Notes under the pieces: generated by a model
The model's input: the letters and a program-made list of their open reading frames with translations, nothing else
What the model was told of the DNA's origin: nothing
Databases searched by the model: none
Shown here: piece by piece, positions 10,076 to 20,307 of the stretch
Numbering within the stretch: position 1 is the stretch's first letter
Layout of the letters: each line of letters opens with the position of its first letter
Made by a program: the position numbers and the translations under genes
From: Octadecabacter arcticus 238
Lineage (GTDB): Bacteria; Pseudomonadota; Alphaproteobacteria; Rhodobacterales; Rhodobacteraceae
Assembly: GCF_000155735.2 (NCBI RefSeq)
Contig: NC_020908.1
Span: 3,849,001 to 3,913,000 of the forward strand
DNA length: 64,000 bases
Direction: 5' to 3'

Positions 10076-11488
10076 GTGAAACGTCGTATTCATAATCCCG
10101 TGTTGGCGGGCATTCTTCTATTGTCGAATCTCCTGATGGCTGCTTTGGCGCCTATCGCAGGTAATTCTGCACCCTACGCGGCCATGGTTATGGATGCGCG
10201 CACCGGTGAGATATTGCATTCGCGAAATGCCGACACCCAGTTGCATCCGGCATCGCTCACCAAGATGATGACGCTTTATATCGCGTTCCAAGCAATTGAG
10301 CGTGGCGAGATCAGCCTTGATGACATGATCACGATAACACCTGTGGCTGCAAACGAGCCGCCCTCAAAACTCGGACTTGTCGCAGGTCAACGCATCCAGT
10401 TCCGGTATCTGGTCCGCGCCTCGGGTGTGAAATCCGCCAATGATGCCGCAACGGCCATCGGCATTGCGCTGGAAGGCAACGAAGCCGCCTTTGCCCGTCG
10501 GATGACCGCCACCGCGCGCGCCATGGGCATGTCGCGCACCACATTCCGCAACGCCCACGGCTTGACCGAATCTGGGCATCTTTCGACGGCCCGCGACATG
10601 ACAGTCCTGGGTCGTCATATGATTTACGATTTCCCGCAATACTATAACATCTTCAGCCGCCTAACGACAGACGCAGGCGTGCGCCAAGTGGCCAACACCA
10701 ATCGCCGTTTCCTGAGTGCCTATCGCGGTGCCGATGGTATTAAAACGGGCTACACCCGCGCCGCTGGCTTCAACCTCGTGGCCTCTGCGGAACGTGGTCA
10801 GGAACGCATCATCGCCACGATGTTTGGCGGGTCTTCCACTGCACAACGTAACGCCCGTGTCGCGGAACTGCTCGATATGGGGTTTGCCCGCGCGCCGACC
10901 ACCGCCAATATCAATCGACCTAGCCCCGTTCCCGCACAAGGGTCTGGCAGCCCAGATGCTCCGGCCCCCGGCACGACCGCGCGCACGGTTCGCGTGAACG
11001 GGTTGGTCAGCCGTTCACTACGCCCGAATGCGCGCCCTGCCCCAGAACAGCCTGCCGCCGCAATGCTTGTCGTAGATGCCGATGTGATTGAAGATGCCGT
11101 GACCGAAGTGCTGCAAACGGTCGCAACCGCACCAGAAGCCACCCAGTCGCCGCAAGCCAGACCGACTGGCGACGTTGTCCTCGCCGCCGTGCAACAAGCG
11201 AACCCAGCCCCGAGCGAGCCCAAAATCGTGACCCGCATTTCCACGTCAGGCAGTCGTCTTTGGGGGGTCAACGTCGGACGCTACAATTCGCGCTATCAGG
11301 CCGAACGGGTGTTGTTGCGTGTCGCGTTGAACGAAATGTCGACGCTTGATGGCTCACTTCGTCGCGTGAACCAATCTAGCAGAGGGTATGACGCGAATTT
11401 CATGGGGTTGACGCACGAAGGTGCCGAACTTGCCTGTGCACGCTTGCAAGCCCGCGGGACGACGTGTTTCATGATCGGACCAGAATAA
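10076..11488 (+). CDS. D-alanyl-D-alanine carboxypeptidase (class C low-mass PBP) with SPOR domain
   Basis: Periplasmic DD-peptidase that trims peptidoglycan stem peptides. 470 residues. A signal peptide covers residues 1–30. The active-site SxxK is in HPASLTKMM, SxN in GVKSANDAA and KTG in GADGIKTGYT. After about residue 280 comes an Ala/Pro-rich linker, then a C-terminal SPOR-like domain (RLWGVNVGRYNSRYQAERVL) that should bind denuded glycan at the septum. I chose GTG 10076, preceded by AAGGG. The in-frame start 42 codons earlier would put a non-signal sequence in front of the signal peptide. Confidence 0.88.
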   Translation: MKRRIHNPVLAGILLLSNLLMAALAPIAGNSAPYAAMVMDARTGEILHSRNADTQLHPASLTKMMTLYIAFQAIERGEISLDDMITITPVAANEPPSKLGLVAGQRIQFRYLVRASGVKSANDAATAIGIALEGNEAAFARRMTATARAMGMSRTTFRNAHGLTESGHLSTARDMTVLGRHMIYDFPQYYNIFSRLTTDAGVRQVANTNRRFLSAYRGADGIKTGYTRAAGFNLVASAERGQERIIATMFGGSSTAQRNARVAELLDMGFARAPTTANINRPSPVPAQGSGSPDAPAPGTTARTVRVNGLVSRSLRPNARPAPEQPAAAMLVVDADVIEDAVTEVLQTVATAPEATQSPQARPTGDVVLAAVQQANPAPSEPKIVTRISTSGSRLWGVNVGRYNSRYQAERVLLRVALNEMSTLDGSLRRVNQSSRGYDANFMGLTHEGAELACARLQARGTTCFMIGPE

Positions 11489-11508
11489 CCCAGCCCAAGG
11501 AACACGAT

Positions 11509-12201
11509 ATGTCCGTACTTGAAGTCCGCCCGCCTAACGCCCCGACCCTGCGCACCAGCACGGCAGATCACCACATCGGCGTCCACCGCATCTTTTGCGT
11601 TGGCCAAAACTATGCCGACCACGTGGCTGAAATGGGCGGCGATGCCAAAGCGGACCCGCCAATCTTTTTTATGAAACCAAACAGCGCAGTGGTGCAATCG
11701 GGCGCGACAATCCCGTTCCCGCCTGCAACTGAAAACCTGCATCATGAAGTTGAGTTGGTTGTCGTTCTGAAGACAGGTGGCACGGACATCACAGCAGACG
11801 ACGCGCTGTCGCATGTTTATGGCTACGCCGTCGGCAACGACCTGACCCGCCGCGATATTCAAACAGCCGTAAAATCCAAGGGTTTGCCTTGGGACATGGC
11901 CAAGGGGTTCGACAATTCCGCCGTGATCGGAACCGTGCATCCCGTAGCAGAGGTCGGACATCCAACCACAGGTGCGGTGACGTGTTCTGTTGACGGCCAA
12001 TCCCGACAGAGCGGCGATTTGACCCAAATGATCTGGTCTGTGCCAGAAATCATCGCGACATTGTCGACGCTGGTGACGTTACAAGCGGGCGACATCATTA
12101 TGACTGGCACACCGGCTGGTGTGGGGCCAATTGCGCGCGGTCAGACATGTCTTTGTGAAATTGCAGGACTAAGCAACGCGTCCGTCACGTTTGAAGCCTA
12201 G
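11509..12201 (+). CDS. Fumarylacetoacetate hydrolase (FAH) family protein
   Basis: 230 residues, the size of small FAH-domain enzymes (acylpyruvases, 2-hydroxyhepta-diene-dioate isomerases). Motifs are FCVGQNYADHVAEMG, FFMKPNSAVV, HHEVELVVVL (metal-binding E-x-E around residue 80), YAVGNDLTRRDIQ and GDIIMTGTPAGVGP. It likely cleaves or isomerises a 2-oxo acid using Mg2+. The exact substrate is open. ATG 11509 follows AAGGA. The 3' end overlaps yejF by 4 nt (convergent). Confidence 0.87.
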   Translation: MSVLEVRPPNAPTLRTSTADHHIGVHRIFCVGQNYADHVAEMGGDAKADPPIFFMKPNSAVVQSGATIPFPPATENLHHEVELVVVLKTGGTDITADDALSHVYGYAVGNDLTRRDIQTAVKSKGLPWDMAKGFDNSAVIGTVHPVAEVGHPTTGAVTCSVDGQSRQSGDLTQMIWSVPEIIATLSTLVTLQAGDIIMTGTPAGVGPIARGQTCLCEIAGLSNASVTFEA

Positions 12202-13784
12202 CCAAAGGCCGCTTTCATCAACTCGCGGGTATAATCGTTCTGCGGCGCATCAAAAATTGCGTCCGCATCGCCTGCTTCGACAACATCCCCGCGTTTCATC
12301 ACCATCACCTTATGCGACAGTGCGCGCACGACCTTTAGATCGTGTGAGATGAACAGATACGCCAGTTGGTATTTCTGCTGAAGATCACGCAACAATTGCA
12401 CGATTTGAACCTGCACCGTCATATCCAGCGCCGATGTCGGTTCATCCAGCACCACCAGTTTGGGGCGCAAAATCATCGCACGGGCAATCGCGACCCGCTG
12501 ACGCTGACCACCCGAAAATTCGTGCGGGTAGCGATCCATCAACGCAGGATCAAGCCCGACTTCGCCCATAATCTCAGCAACCATTTGGCGTGAGGGTTTG
12601 CCCGCAGCGGTTCCATGCACAGTCAGCCCCTCGGCAATGATCTGTTCGACCGTCATGCGCGGCGACAGCGATCCGTAGGGGTCCTGAAACACGATCTGCA
12701 TCTCGGATCGCAAGGGGCGCATTTGGCGATCCGAAAGCCCGTGCAAGTCATGCCCCATGAACACGATTCGCCCCTCGGAGCGGATCAGCCGCATCATCGC
12801 CAGCGCCAGTGTTGTTTTACCAGAACCGGATTCACCGACAATTCCAATAGTCTCCCCGGCCCGAACGCTGAAGTTAGCGTCATTGACGGCCTTCACGTAG
12901 CCAGTTGTCCGGCGCAAAAGACCTGTTTGCAGCGGGAACCAGATTTTGAGGTTCTCTGCCTCAGCCACGATTTTTGCGTGCGGATCAACGGCGATAGGCA
13001 CACCTGTGCTTTCCGCCTCAAGCAGGGCCCGCGTGTAGGGATGTTGTGGGTTGGCAAAAATTTCGGCGGTGAGGCCGTGTTCGACGATTTCACCATCCTT
13101 CATCACGCAAACACGGTCGGCGATTTTACGCACGATTGTCAGATTGTGGGTGATGAACAGCATCGACATATCAAGGTCGCGTTTCAGGTCCGCCAGCAGA
13201 TCAAGAATTTGCGCCTGAATGGTCACGTCCAGCGCTGTGGTCGGTTCATCCGCGATCAACATTTCCGGCCCGTTCGCCAGCGCCATCGCGATCATCACGC
13301 GCTGGCGTTGCCCACCAGATAACTGATGCGGATAGGCCCCGAGGCGGGATGAAGCGTCGTGGATGCCGACCTGTTCCAGCAATTGAATGATCCGCACCCG
13401 CACAGCATCACCGCGCAAACCTTGGTGCAATTCAATGCTTTCACGCAGCTGTTTTTCAATGGTATGCAAAGGATTAAGCGACGTCATCGGTTCTTGAAAG
13501 ATGAAACTTATGTTGTTGCCGCGTACGCGTTGCAGGTCCTTTTCGGACGCGCCGACCATCTGGGTCCCGTTGTAGGTGATGGACCCGCCAACAGTTGCAC
13601 TGTCGCCCAGCAGTTGGACCGTCGACAAGGCGGACACTGATTTACCAGACCCTGATTCACCCACAATGGCGACCGTTTCGCCCTTATCGACATGAAACGA
13701 AATTCCGCGCACGGCGTGGGTCGTTTCCCCATCTTGGCGAAAATCAACGGTGAGGTTTTGAACGTCAAGAACGCGCGCGATCAT
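12198..13784 (-). CDS. yejF: Peptide ABC transporter ATPase with two nucleotide-binding domains (YejF type)
   Basis: 528 residues with two complete ABC domains: Walker A GESGSGKS near residues 41 and 320, signature LSGGQRQRV and FSGGQRQRV, and Walker B ADEP and LDEP. A single fused ATPase is diagnostic of YejF, against separate OppD/OppF. It powers the YejB/YejE permease for uptake of oligopeptides and microcin C-like compounds. Its ATG overlaps the yejE stop by 4 nt, so translation is coupled. Confidence 0.93.
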   Translation of the reverse strand: MIARVLDVQNLTVDFRQDGETTHAVRGISFHVDKGETVAIVGESGSGKSVSALSTVQLLGDSATVGGSITYNGTQMVGASEKDLQRVRGNNISFIFQEPMTSLNPLHTIEKQLRESIELHQGLRGDAVRVRIIQLLEQVGIHDASSRLGAYPHQLSGGQRQRVMIAMALANGPEMLIADEPTTALDVTIQAQILDLLADLKRDLDMSMLFITHNLTIVRKIADRVCVMKDGEIVEHGLTAEIFANPQHPYTRALLEAESTGVPIAVDPHAKIVAEAENLKIWFPLQTGLLRRTTGYVKAVNDANFSVRAGETIGIVGESGSGKTTLALAMMRLIRSEGRIVFMGHDLHGLSDRQMRPLRSEMQIVFQDPYGSLSPRMTVEQIIAEGLTVHGTAAGKPSRQMVAEIMGEVGLDPALMDRYPHEFSGGQRQRVAIARAMILRPKLVVLDEPTSALDMTVQVQIVQLLRDLQQKYQLAYLFISHDLKVVRALSHKVMVMKRGDVVEAGDADAIFDAPQNDYTRELMKAAFG

Positions 13785-14926
13785 GAAAATGTCTTTCGTG
13801 GATCGAACGCGTCACGTACGCCTTCAAAGATGAATACCAGAAGCGACAGCATGATCGCGAAGGTGAAGAATGCGGTGAAACCCAGCCACGGGGCCTGAAG
13901 GTTCTGTTTGGCTTGCAACGTCAATTCGCCAAGTGACGGCGCCGAGGACGGCAAACCAAAGCCCAAGAAATCGAGCGACGCCAACGTCGCAATCGTGCCC
14001 GTGATCAGGAACGGCAGCATCGTGACGGTTGCCACCATCGCGTTGGGCAACATGTGGCGGAACATGATAGTGCGGTCGCTGACGCCCAGCGCTTTGGCCG
14101 CGCGGACATATTCAAAATTGCGCGCGCGCAGGAATTCGGCACGCACCACGCCCACCAGCGCGGGCCAGCCGAACAAGATAGTGAGGAAGACCAGCAGCCA
14201 AAAACTTCGCCCTAAAATCGCGAACAGAATAATGATCACGTAAAGCGACGGGGTTGAGCTCCAAATTTCCAGCAAACGTTGGAAAACAAGGTCGACCCAG
14301 CCGCCAAAATAGCCCTGAACAGCGCCTGCGATAATACCGATAACCGACGCAATGGATGTCACGATAATCGTAAACAGGATCGACAAGCGAAAGCCGTGGA
14401 TCACCCGCGCAACAACGTCGCGTTTGGTATCATCCGTGCCAAGCCAGTTGTTGGCGTCGGGCGGTGACGGGGCCACGCCGGGGATGTCGACGATGGTATT
14501 GTAGCTGTAGGGCACCAGCGGCCAGAACAACCAGCCCTTTTGAAACCCATCATCGTCAATGGCGCCGGTTTGCGCCGCCGTGATCAGCGCTTCGGGATCA
14601 TCAAAACACGTCTCAAGTCCGCCTGTTTCGATCAGACAGCGCACTTCGATATCTTTGTATTCAGCCTCGGTCGGGAAATCACCGCCGTAGTCCTGTTCGG
14701 AATAAAAACTGAAGATCGGCATGCGGATTTCGCCGCGGTAACTGACCATGATGGGTTTGTCATTGGCAAGGAATTCCGCGAACAGCGATGCCCCGAACAA
14801 GAAAAGGAAGATCCACAGCGACCAGTAGGCACGGCGGTTTCGCGTGAAGTTTTTCCAGCGCCGTTTGTTCAGGGGTGACAGAGCGAAACGGCCCTTTTTC
14901 GGGGGGGGGGGCATGGCGGTTTGCAT
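13781..14926 (-). CDS. yejE: Peptide ABC transporter permease (YejE type)
   Basis: 381 residues. A cytoplasmic head is followed by a membrane segment (AYWSLWIFLFLFGASLFAEFL), a large periplasmic loop, then the permease core with the EAA motif (EYVRAAKALGVSDRTIMFRHMLPNA). The codons for residues 6–9 (four prolines) are an uninterrupted run of 11 C on the coding strand (14901–14911). A one-base slip there would shift frame at residue 9. GGGGAT precedes the ATG at 14926. yejB ends 2 nt upstream. Confidence 0.93.
   Translation of the reverse strand: MQTAMPPPPKKGRFALSPLNKRRWKNFTRNRRAYWSLWIFLFLFGASLFAEFLANDKPIMVSYRGEIRMPIFSFYSEQDYGGDFPTEAEYKDIEVRCLIETGGLETCFDDPEALITAAQTGAIDDDGFQKGWLFWPLVPYSYNTIVDIPGVAPSPPDANNWLGTDDTKRDVVARVIHGFRLSILFTIIVTSIASVIGIIAGAVQGYFGGWVDLVFQRLLEIWSSTPSLYVIIILFAILGRSFWLLVFLTILFGWPALVGVVRAEFLRARNFEYVRAAKALGVSDRTIMFRHMLPNAMVATVTMLPFLITGTIATLASLDFLGFGLPSSAPSLGELTLQAKQNLQAPWLGFTAFFTFAIMLSLLVFIFEGVRDAFDPRKTFS
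14901..14911 (-). repeat. Poly-C tract (11 C on the coding strand) inside yejE
   Basis: Mononucleotide run covering codons 6–9 of yejE. It is followed directly by G, giving CCC CCC CCC CCG. It is the longest homopolymer I noticed in the window. Candidate slippage site. Confidence 0.95.
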
Positions 14927-14928
14927 GG

Positions 14929-16149
14929 CTATCCCCGTTTCTCAAAATCGATGCGCGGATCGATCAGCACGTATGTGATGTCTGTCAGGATACCCACGAC
15001 GAGCCCCATAAGGGAGAACGCAAAAAGCGTGCCGAACATGACCGGATAGTCGCGCTGCAACGTCGCCTCAAACCCGAGGCGGCCCAACCCGTCAAGCGAA
15101 AACAACGTTTCGATGATCAATGAGCCACCAAAGAACACGCCGATGAACAGCGCCGGAAAGCCAGAAATCACGATCAACATCGCGTTGCGAAACACGTGGC
15201 CGTACAGCACGCGGGATTCTGACAGGCCCTTGGCCTTGGCGGTGATGACATACTGCTTTTTGATTTCGTCCAAGAAGCTGTTTTTGGTCAGCAACGTCAG
15301 TGTGGCAAAGGCCGAAATGGTCGATGCCAGAACGGGCAGTGCGATGTGATGGAAATAATCCTTGATCTGGCCCCACGTGCTTAACTGGTCAAAGTCCGAC
15401 GACGTCAGTCCTCGTAGCGGGAACAGGCGGATGCAGGTCGGATTGTAGTCGTACATCCACCACAGGAGCGAATTCCCGTTCAGCCAATCCGACAGATACG
15501 GAAAGCGGAAACAATTGTTGGACGCAAACAGCACGATCAGCAGGATAGCGAACAAGAACCCCGGGATTGCATAGCCGACGATAATGGCCGCAGACGTCCA
15601 TGTGTCAAACGACGTGCCATCGCGCACAGCCTTGCGGATGCCCAGCGGGATGGAGATCATGTAGGCAATCAACGTGGACCACAGGCCCAGCGTGATCGAC
15701 ACCGGCATCTTTTCAAGGACGAGGTCCACAACAGACACAGACCGGAAATAGCTGTCGCCAAAATCAAAGCGCATATAGTCCCACATCATCAGGAAAAAAC
15801 GTTCCAGCGCGGGAATCGGCACGGGATTACATTCAGCCGCCCGCAGATCGGGTTCGCCAGTATATCCAGCGTCACAGACAATGCGCGCAAAGTTGAATTC
15901 TACCTGAAGCTCATCGAGGAATTCTTGCGGCAATCCACGCGACGCGACGCTGTCACCGCTGTCGGTTTCAAGAATTTCTGATCCGCCGCCGCTGATGCCC
16001 TCAAAGACGTCACCGCCACCTTCCATTTGGGCAATAATCTGGTCAATCGGCCCGCCGGGGACAAATTGAATCAGCACAAAATTGATGATCATGATCCCGA
16101 GCAGTGTCGGGATCACCAGCAACAATCGTTTAAAAATATAGGCGCCCAT
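14929..16149 (-). CDS. yejB: Peptide ABC transporter permease (YejB type)
   Basis: 406 residues. Six membrane segments are expected, beginning with [29 protein letters not shown], the standard DppB/YejB N-terminus. A periplasmic insertion (residues about 45–110, including [10 protein letters not shown] and an IVCDAGYTG stretch) is slightly longer than in E. coli YejB. The EAA loop reads [27 protein letters not shown]. It forms the membrane pore with YejE. It follows yejA by 45 nt. Confidence 0.93.
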   Translation of the reverse strand: MGAYIFKRLLLVIPTLLGIMIINFVLIQFVPGGPIDQIIAQMEGGGDVFEGISGGGSEILETDSGDSVASRGLPQEFLDELQVEFNFARIVCDAGYTGEPDLRAAECNPVPIPALERFFLMMWDYMRFDFGDSYFRSVSVVDLVLEKMPVSITLGLWSTLIAYMISIPLGIRKAVRDGTSFDTWTSAAIIVGYAIPGFLFAILLIVLFASNNCFRFPYLSDWLNGNSLLWWMYDYNPTCIRLFPLRGLTSSDFDQLSTWGQIKDYFHHIALPVLASTISAFATLTLLTKNSFLDEIKKQYVITAKAKGLSESRVLYGHVFRNAMLIVISGFPALFIGVFFGGSLIIETLFSLDGLGRLGFEATLQRDYPVMFGTLFAFSLMGLVVGILTDITYVLIDPRIDFEKRG

Positions 16150-16194
16150 TTAGTGCGTGGCCTTTGTTGGTCTTATTGCCATCAGTCCGTCCGC

Positions 16195-18129
16195 TTAAAA
16201 CGCGCCGGCTGCTTTTAATTCTTCTGCTCTGTCGGCGTTGTACCACCAGAATGAAAGGTTGCCCAACGCGAAAGGCGGCAGCGGATCGGGGTATTCGTAC
16301 ATGTCGTAATAGGCGACGGAATGAACCGATTTATACCATTGTGGTACCCAAAACCCTTCGGAGCGCAGAACGCGGTCCAGCGCGTGGGTCCCGTTTGTCA
16401 TGTCGTCAAGGCTTTCAGCGTTGATCACAATGGTCATGAGACGATCTATCGCCTCGTCTTGCAGGCCCATCAGATTGCGAGAACTGTCAGCTGCGGTTTC
16501 TGAGGCAAACCACTGGCGCATGCTAGTGCCAGGTTCAAATCCTTGGGTCATCGTATGAGTGATCATGTCAAATTCAGACGGCGCATTAAGGCGTTCCACA
16601 TACTGGGCAAAATCCACGCGATCAAGTGAGGCCTCTACGCCGAGGCGATGCAAGTTTTCGATATAGGGGTTGATGATGCGGTCAAATGACGGGGACGCAG
16701 TCAGGAATTCGACCGAAAGGGTTTGCCCGTCCTTGCGGCGTATTCCATCATCGCCCGCAATCCAGCCAGCACCGGCCAAAAGATCGGACGCCAGACGCAG
16801 ATTGGCGCGGTCAGTCGGTCGGCGTGCATCCGATGTCGGCGACAGGACCGCCTCATCCGTCAGGATAGACGCATCGAGAAGCCCGTCGTCAACGAGGGGT
16901 TGCAGCAGCGCCAACTCGCCCATCGAAGGGACGCCGCGCGCTTGCAGATCAGAGTTCTGCCAAAACGAATCGACACGGTCATAGAGCCCATAGAACAGGG
17001 TCTCGTTCGACCACTCGAAGTTGAACATCAGGCGGATCGCCTCACGGACGGCGGGATCTTGGAATTTTGGATCTCGTAGGTTGAAGATGAACGCCTGCGC
17101 CGATCCGATGGACCCGTCGGGCAGTTCTTCTTTGCGCACCCATCCATTTTCAATCGAAGGGAACTCATAGCCCGTCGCCCATTGCAGCGAAGAATTTTCG
17201 TTGCGGAACGTGTATTCACCCGCCTTGAACGCCTCGAACGCGGCCGCGGAATCTGTGAAATACTCATAGCGAATGGTGTCAAAATTCGCTTGCCCAATGC
17301 TGAGAGGATGTGTCGCGCCCCACCAATCAGGGTCGCGTGCATAAATAACCTGTCGGTTGGTGTCGAAACTGTCGATCACATACGCGCCGGTCCCTAGGAA
17401 CGGCACATCGGTGCTTTCGTCCAGGCGCGCGCCAGTTTCTTCAAACCATACTTTGGAGAAGACTGTTGTGCCACCCGCAAAGCCGATGACATCACGGCGT
17501 GGCGCGTCCGGTGTGAAAAAGAATTTGACGCGGTAGGTGTCCAGCACTTCGACCCCGTCAAGATAATCGGACACCACGGCCACGTATTCTGGCAGCCCTT
17601 GGGTCATGAACAAATTGTGGGTGAACGCCACGTCTTCGGCGGTCATCGGGGTGCCATCGGTAAAAGTGATGTCGTCGCGCAGATTGAAGATGACCCAATC
17701 CTTACTTTCGGGATATTCCAATGTCGTGCACAGGTAGCAGTAGGACCCGTATGGATCGTCTGCCGTGGCGGTCATAATGCTTTCGAACAACAGGGTTGTG
17801 CCAGCGGCCGCAGCCCCCTCGCGGGTAAAGTTGTTGAACGTGTCAAACGTCCCTTGGGTTGAAACACTCATCTCGCCGCCCTTGGGGGCGTCGGGGTTCA
17901 CGTAGTCCAGATGCGCCATGTCGGCGCCGTATTTCAGGTCTCCGAAGTTTGTGTAGCCATGCGAGGTGATGATGGCATCATGGGCGTCGGCATGCACGAG
18001 CGTTGCCGCACCCATAGCTAAAACCGACCCCGCAAGCTTCAGCGCCCATTTCGATATGCCCCGTTCGAATCCAGATACAGATTGCGACTGTTTGGCGGCT
18101 TTGGCGGCATAGTGCTGGGTCTGGTTCAT
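16195..18129 (-). CDS. yejA: Periplasmic peptide-binding protein (YejA type, SBP family 5)
   Basis: 644 residues. The signal peptide is long and twin-charged (hydrophobic core WALKLAGSVLAMGAATLVHADA). The YejA block HGYTNFGDLKYGADMAHLDYVNPDAPKGG follows in pieces, then typical SBP_5 motifs (DITFTDGTPMTAEDVAFTH). It should capture oligopeptides and hand them to YejBEF. ATG 18129 has AGGAG 9 nt upstream. An earlier ATG adds an unlikely 32-residue tail. First gene of the yejABEF operon. Confidence 0.92.
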   Translation of the reverse strand: MNQTQHYAAKAAKQSQSVSGFERGISKWALKLAGSVLAMGAATLVHADAHDAIITSHGYTNFGDLKYGADMAHLDYVNPDAPKGGEMSVSTQGTFDTFNNFTREGAAAAGTTLLFESIMTATADDPYGSYCYLCTTLEYPESKDWVIFNLRDDITFTDGTPMTAEDVAFTHNLFMTQGLPEYVAVVSDYLDGVEVLDTYRVKFFFTPDAPRRDVIGFAGGTTVFSKVWFEETGARLDESTDVPFLGTGAYVIDSFDTNRQVIYARDPDWWGATHPLSIGQANFDTIRYEYFTDSAAAFEAFKAGEYTFRNENSSLQWATGYEFPSIENGWVRKEELPDGSIGSAQAFIFNLRDPKFQDPAVREAIRLMFNFEWSNETLFYGLYDRVDSFWQNSDLQARGVPSMGELALLQPLVDDGLLDASILTDEAVLSPTSDARRPTDRANLRLASDLLAGAGWIAGDDGIRRKDGQTLSVEFLTASPSFDRIINPYIENLHRLGVEASLDRVDFAQYVERLNAPSEFDMITHTMTQGFEPGTSMRQWFASETAADSSRNLMGLQDEAIDRLMTIVINAESLDDMTNGTHALDRVLRSEGFWVPQWYKSVHSVAYYDMYEYPDPLPPFALGNLSFWWYNADRAEELKAAGAF

Positions 18130-18250
18130 CGGGCACTCCTGAAAATCGGCGAAATCGCTTATTTTAAGGTAGAGCGCGGACTGGCGAACATTCAAGTTGA
18201 GAATGCATGACTTCGTCGTGATCAAGAGGATTAGCTACGTCCTGAAACGC

Positions 18251-18278
18251 AAAAGGCCGCCCCAGACGGGACGGCCTT
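18251..18278 (-). terminator. Rho-independent terminator after the cytochrome c gene
   Basis: On the minus strand AAGGCCG pairs with CGGCCTT around a GC-rich inner stem (CCC/GGG), followed by TTGCGTTT. It lies 22 nt past the stop of the cytochrome gene and separates it from yejA. Confidence 0.7.
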
Positions 18279-18299
18279 CGCGAATTTCCAGTTTGGCGT

Positions 18300-18815
18300 T
18301 TAGTCGTCGAGGCTGTCGAGATACGCGATCAGGTCTGCACGATCTTCGATTTTACGCATGCCGTTATAGCTCATCGCAGTGCCCGGCGCGTAACCCCTTG
18401 GGTTTTCGAGGAAAGCGTTCAACTGTTCAGGTGTCCAAACATCATTAACAGCGATAAGCGCGCCTGAGTAACTAAACCCTTCAGCCGAAGCGACATCGCG
18501 ACCGACAACACCATAAAGATATGGTCCAGTGCCATTTTCGCCAGCTTCAAGTTTGTGACAGGCAGAACACGCGCGCCACTGTCCTTCGCCCGCGGCTGCA
18601 TCAGCCAATGCGTAGACTTCTTCAAACGGAGGGCCGGCGTCGACAACGACGTCAACCGAGTCAGCGCCCTCAACGGGGATCACATAGGCCTGTTCGTCAC
18701 CGCCGTGGCCGCCCGCGTGATAAATCGTCTCAGCTGCCCAGCTACCAAGCATAAAAACCAGTAATGTGCCACATAGTGCGCCCAGAACTTTGGTCATTGT
18801 CATTGTGTCGAACAT
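18300..18815 (-). CDS. Membrane-anchored c-type cytochrome (CycM / cytochrome c-y like)
   Basis: 171 residues. An uncleaved N-terminal anchor (VLGALCGTLLVFMLGSWAAETIY) is followed by an acidic linker. A class I cytochrome c domain follows, with heme motif CSACH near residue 84 and a Met ligand in APGTAMSYNGM. Family members carry electrons from the bc1 complex to terminal oxidases at the periplasmic face. ATG 18815 has GGAA upstream. The N-terminus may instead be the MTMTK start four codons later. Confidence 0.9.
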   Translation of the reverse strand: MFDTMTMTKVLGALCGTLLVFMLGSWAAETIYHAGGHGGDEQAYVIPVEGADSVDVVVDAGPPFEEVYALADAAAGEGQWRACSACHKLEAGENGTGPYLYGVVGRDVASAEGFSYSGALIAVNDVWTPEQLNAFLENPRGYAPGTAMSYNGMRKIEDRADLIAYLDSLDD

Positions 18816-18950
18816 GTCGCGTTCCAATTTCTTCCTGATTCCGCAATCTTCTATCCGCTTCCCACTCCAATGATCAAGGTGTAGCACCGCGACCAAATGC
18901 CCATTTTTTGCATGGCCTGTGGTCATGAGGGCAAAAAGCGGGTGCCCCAG

Positions 18951-19799
18951 ATGACCAAACGCATTGCATTTCAAGGTGAACCGGGCGCCTACGGGCATCA
19001 AGCCTGCATCGAAGCCCGCCCCGATTATGAACCACTGCCCTGCCCCACATTTGAGGCAGCAATCGAGGCTGTTCGTCTAGGCCACGCGGATCTAGGCATG
19101 ATCGCAGTCGAAAACTCCACGTATGGGCGTGTTGGCGACGTACACACGCTGCTCCCCGAAAGTGGGCTTCATATCGTTGATGAGGCCTTTGTTCGGGTTC
19201 ATATAAATCTGCTTGGCAAACCTGGGGCGCAGCTAAACCAGATCCGGTCTGCCGCAGGTCATGTTGTGATCCTTCCCCAGTGCGGAAAATTTTTGCGCAG
19301 TCACGGTATCGCACCTGTGACCAGTTCAGACAACGCGCGTGCTGCAATGGATGTGGCCGCGGGTGAAGACATGACCGCAGGTGCGTTGGCGTCTGAAATG
19401 GCTGCGAAAATCTACGGGCTTGATATTTTGGCGCGCCACATCGAAGACCACGACCGCAACACCACGCGGTTCCTGATCATGGCACGCGACCCCGACCTAA
19501 ATCGGCGGGGCAAGCATGGCATGGTCACAAGCTTTGTGTTCCGCGTGCGCAATATTCCTGCAGCGCTTTACAAGGCGATGGGCGGGTTTGCGACCAATGG
19601 CGTTAACATGACCAAGCTGGAAAGCTATATGGTCGGCGGGCAGTTCACCGCGACGCAATTTTACGCTGAGGTCGAAGGCCATCCCGACGACCGAAATGTC
19701 CAACGCGCAATGGATGAGTTGGATTATTTCACCGACCACATTCGGTTGATGGGCGTGTTCCCAGCGGCGCCACGTCGACACGAAAAAGCAAAGCCCTAG
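18951..19799 (+). CDS. pheA: Prephenate dehydratase
   Basis: Last committed step to phenylpyruvate and phenylalanine. 282 residues, a stand-alone PDT (no chorismate mutase). The PDT domain begins IAFQGEPGAYGHQA, with ENSTYGRV and the catalytic TRF triad in DRNTTRFLIMARD. The C-terminal ACT domain (residues about 190–275) contains MTKLESYM, the phenylalanine-sensing ESR-like motif, so feedback inhibition is expected. ATG 18951 has no strong RBS. The 5' region is shared with the divergent cytochrome gene. Confidence 0.95.
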   Translation: MTKRIAFQGEPGAYGHQACIEARPDYEPLPCPTFEAAIEAVRLGHADLGMIAVENSTYGRVGDVHTLLPESGLHIVDEAFVRVHINLLGKPGAQLNQIRSAAGHVVILPQCGKFLRSHGIAPVTSSDNARAAMDVAAGEDMTAGALASEMAAKIYGLDILARHIEDHDRNTTRFLIMARDPDLNRRGKHGMVTSFVFRVRNIPAALYKAMGGFATNGVNMTKLESYMVGGQFTATQFYAEVEGHPDDRNVQRAMDELDYFTDHIRLMGVFPAAPRRHEKAKP

Positions 19800-20257
19800 C
19801 CGAAGTAACGGGTTTCAACGTCTTTCGCAAAGCCCGACACAATGGTTTTAAAACGGTCCTGATTTTTCTGGCGCGTGAAACGAACGGACTGGAACAGCAG
19901 CTTTGCCGGTATGGTTTTAGCCTTCGCGACAGCCTTGACGTTGAGACGCGTGCGGGCACGACTAAGGGCGACCAGTTCGATCACCATCGTCGCATCCGCG
20001 CTTTTAGATGTAACTTCAAACGTCAAACCATTGGGCTTATCGACCTCGATGATTTCGGCCAAGACACTTCTTTCGACGCCGCGCAGCAGAAATTTTACAC
20101 GCCATTAAGTGCCAACGACCGCCGCGTCGCCGCCTGCGATCCGTTCAACATCGCCACCCAGACGCATGATTGAGCGCTCAAAAGTTGCAAAATTGGTGAC
20201 CTGATCAAAAACGTAGTCAATTGGTGCTTCGATATCGTCGCGCGTTGTAAATTCCAT
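19796..20257 (-). pseudogene. SRPBCC/START-like protein interrupted by an in-frame TAA
   Basis: The frame reads MEFTTRDDIEAPIDYVFDQV, a typical SRPBCC start (polyketide-cyclase-like lipid-binding fold), to VVGT. A TAA follows at 20105–20107, and the frame then continues without shift as WRVKFLLRGVERSVLAEII to the natural stop. A single nonsense change divides an otherwise open 154-codon gene. The downstream part has its own ATG-less region, so a functional product is unlikely unless the stop is read through. It converges with pheA (4-nt overlap) and follows nudC by 50 nt. Confidence 0.75.
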
Positions 20258-20307
20258 AGTGTACTGCCCAGTCTTCGACCTTGCCGGTCCGTTCCTCGTT
20301 ATTTTCA

